Both the position numbers and the translations under genes were made by a program. From Micromonospora coxensis (lineage in GTDB: Bacteria; Actinomycetota; Actinomycetes; Mycobacteriales; Micromonosporaceae), in NCBI RefSeq assembly GCF_900090295.1, contig NZ_LT607753.1, positions 5,022,001-5,086,000 on the forward strand: a DNA stretch of 64,000 bases. Direction: 5' to 3'. Of this stretch, positions 62,949-64,000 are shown in pieces. The notes beneath the pieces were generated by a model, which was not told the origin of the DNA, ran no database searches, and saw only the letters and a list, made by a program, of their open reading frames with translations. How positions within the stretch are numbered: the first letter of the stretch is position 1; every line of letters starts with the position of its first letter.

Positions 62949-63647
62949 ATGACGCAGCGTGGCCGTGCCACCAGGCCGACGGGACCGGCGGGGCGGACCC
63001 GTCGCACCGACGGCTCCCGGGGCGGGGACCGCGCGGGCGCACCCCGGACGGACCTCGCCGCGCGGCGCGCCCGGCTGCGCGAGGTCATCGAGCCCGTGGT
63101 CACCCGGGAGGGGTACGACCTGGAGGACCTGTCGGTCTCCCGGGCCGGCCGCCGGCACGTGGTCCGCGTGATCGTGGACGCCGACGGCGGGATCAACCTG
63201 GACGCCGTCGCGGACGTCTCCCGCGCGGTGTCGGCGGCGCTGGACGCGGCCGAGGAGGCCGGCGGCGACATCGTGGCGGGGGAGTACCAGCTCGAGGTCA
63301 GCTCACCCGGCGTGGACCGGCCGCTCACCCTGCCCCGGCACTGGCGACGCAACGTCGGCCGGCTGGTCAAGGTAACCGTGCGGGGTACGGCGGCGCCGGA
63401 GCAGCCCGCCGGGGACCGTCAGGTCACCGGCCGGGTGGTGGCGGCCGACGGCGAACGGGTGGCGCTGGAGACCGACTCCGGCCGCACCGAGCACACGTAC
63501 GACGAGCTGGGCCCCGGCCGGGTGCAGGTCGAGTTCAACCGCCTCGACGAGATCGACGAGGCGGACGAGTTCGACGGCGCCGACGAGGACGGCGAGGACA
63601 TCGACGACATCGACGACGAAGATGATGTGGAGGACGAGGAGAGGTGA
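62949..63647 (+). CDS. rimP: Ribosome maturation factor RimP
   Basis: RimP binds 30S subunits during assembly. The protein is 232 aa, longer than usual because of an Arg/Thr-rich N-terminal stretch (1 to about 35) and an acidic C-terminal tail (about 205-232, mostly Asp and Glu). The core is typical: [55 protein letters not shown] (shown in parts). ATG 62949 has AGAAGGG upstream. The stop codon overlaps the nusA start as GTGA, so the two are coupled. Confidence 0.94.
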   Translation: MTQRGRATRPTGPAGRTRRTDGSRGGDRAGAPRTDLAARRARLREVIEPVVTREGYDLEDLSVSRAGRRHVVRVIVDADGGINLDAVADVSRAVSAALDAAEEAGGDIVAGEYQLEVSSPGVDRPLTLPRHWRRNVGRLVKVTVRGTAAPEQPAGDRQVTGRVVAADGERVALETDSGRTEHTYDELGPGRVQVEFNRLDEIDEADEFDGADEDGEDIDDIDDEDDVEDEER

Positions 63648-64000
63648 ACATCGACCTCGCGGCGCTGCGCGCACTCGAGCGCGAGCGGGAGATCCCGTTC
63701 GACACGATCCTCGCGGCGATCGAGACCGCGCTGCTGACCGCCTACCGGCACACCGAGGGCGCCGAATCGCACGCCCGGGTGGAGATCGACCGTAAGAACG
63801 GGGCCGCCCTGGTCTACGCCCAGGAGCTGGACGAGGACGGCACCGTGGTGCGGGAGTGGGACGACACCCCGCACGACTTCGGCCGGATCGCCGCGATGAC
63901 CGCCAAGCAGGTGATCCTGCAGCGGCTGCGGGAGGCCACCGACGAGGTGCACTTCGGCGAGTACGTCGGTCGCGACGGTGACCTGGTCACCGGGGTGGTG
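63644..64000 (+). CDS. nusA: Transcription termination/antitermination factor NusA, N-terminal part (truncated by the window)
   Basis: The first 119 codons of nusA run to the window edge. The GTG start at 63644 has GGAGAG before it and overlaps the rimP stop codon. The N-terminal domain is recognisable: [35 protein letters not shown] and [20 protein letters not shown], the RNA-polymerase-binding domain of NusA. The rest (S1, KH domains) lies beyond the window. NusA controls pausing, termination and antitermination. Confidence 0.95.
   Translation, partial: MNIDLAALRALEREREIPFDTILAAIETALLTAYRHTEGAESHARVEIDRKNGAALVYAQELDEDGTVVREWDDTPHDFGRIAAMTAKQVILQRLREATDEVHFGEYVGRDGDLVTGVV

Overview
The window is high-GC actinobacterial chromosome, most like Micromonospora or Salinispora (family Micromonosporaceae). 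The evidence is the very high GC content, the many GTG starts, the frequent 4-base GTGA or ATGA gene overlaps, and a housekeeping order shared across actinobacteria: frr, cdsA, rlmN, a small DUF2631-type membrane gene, dxr, the rip protease gene, ispG, a GNAT gene, map, then rimP and nusA. The genus is my inference. About 57 protein genes can be supported. I see no rRNA, tRNA, CRISPR array, prophage or insertion sequence.

Layout. 1-4.7 kb: end of frr with a strong terminator, a GC-rich repeat array, cdsA, rlmN, a DivIVA-like protein and a small membrane protein. 5-9.1 kb: a metallo-beta-lactamase/Rieske fusion, a TMEM175-type channel and a carotenoid-desaturase-like FAD enzyme. 9.1-16.9 kb: a TetR/MMPL exporter pair with a readable promoter and operator, a PhoX-like Tat protein, a YihY membrane protein, two GNATs and a Uma2 nuclease-like protein. 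16.9-22.9 kb: the isoprenoid (MEP) genes dxr and ispG flanking the intramembrane protease gene, then an MFS transporter and a GNAT. 23-31 kb: a degenerate ABC ATPase with a YhgE/Pip membrane protein and a TetR regulator, then a fused, asymmetric ABC exporter. 31-36.8 kb: an old-yellow enzyme, a DAACS symporter with a 29-codon leader peptide, a DUF998 protein, a Xi-type glutathione transferase homologue and a thiolase. 36.8-43.5 kb: a TPR protein, a DUF574 methyltransferase with a GGDEF/EAL protein, DUF456, a WYL regulator divergent from RidA across a perfect 17-bp inverted repeat, and an MBL hydrolase. 43.7-49.9 kb: a sugar dehydrogenase, a coupled glutamine synthetase-like/aldehyde dehydrogenase/SDR operon, a membrane-anchored protein and a flavin-reductase-like protein. 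50-54 kb: a giant hybrid kinase/SpoIIE-phosphatase protein facing a STAS protein. 54-64 kb: map with a VIT1-type transporter, a kanamycin-nucleotidyltransferase-like protein, a Ddn-like F420 protein, a PadR-ABC-FtsX operon, two DUF4439-type genes and rimP-nusA.

How the parts work together. Several transport modules carry their own regulator: TetR/MMPL, ABC-YhgE-TetR and PadR-ABC-FtsX. In each, candidate operators can be read near the promoter. Signalling genes cluster in two places: the c-di-GMP protein at 38 kb and the partner-switching kinase/phosphatase with its STAS partner at 50-54 kb.

The most unusual signals are non-coding or architectural. They are a near-identical ~60-bp palindrome present three times at gene 3' ends; a set of -10 boxes placed 6-8 nt before start codons, implying leaderless mRNAs; a cysteine-type leader peptide before the symporter; several GC-rich minisatellites of 16-22 bp; an 80-bp tandem duplication of a TetR leader; a DivIVA-like protein with four GY-x4-VD motifs; and the complementary asymmetry of the fused ABC exporter.
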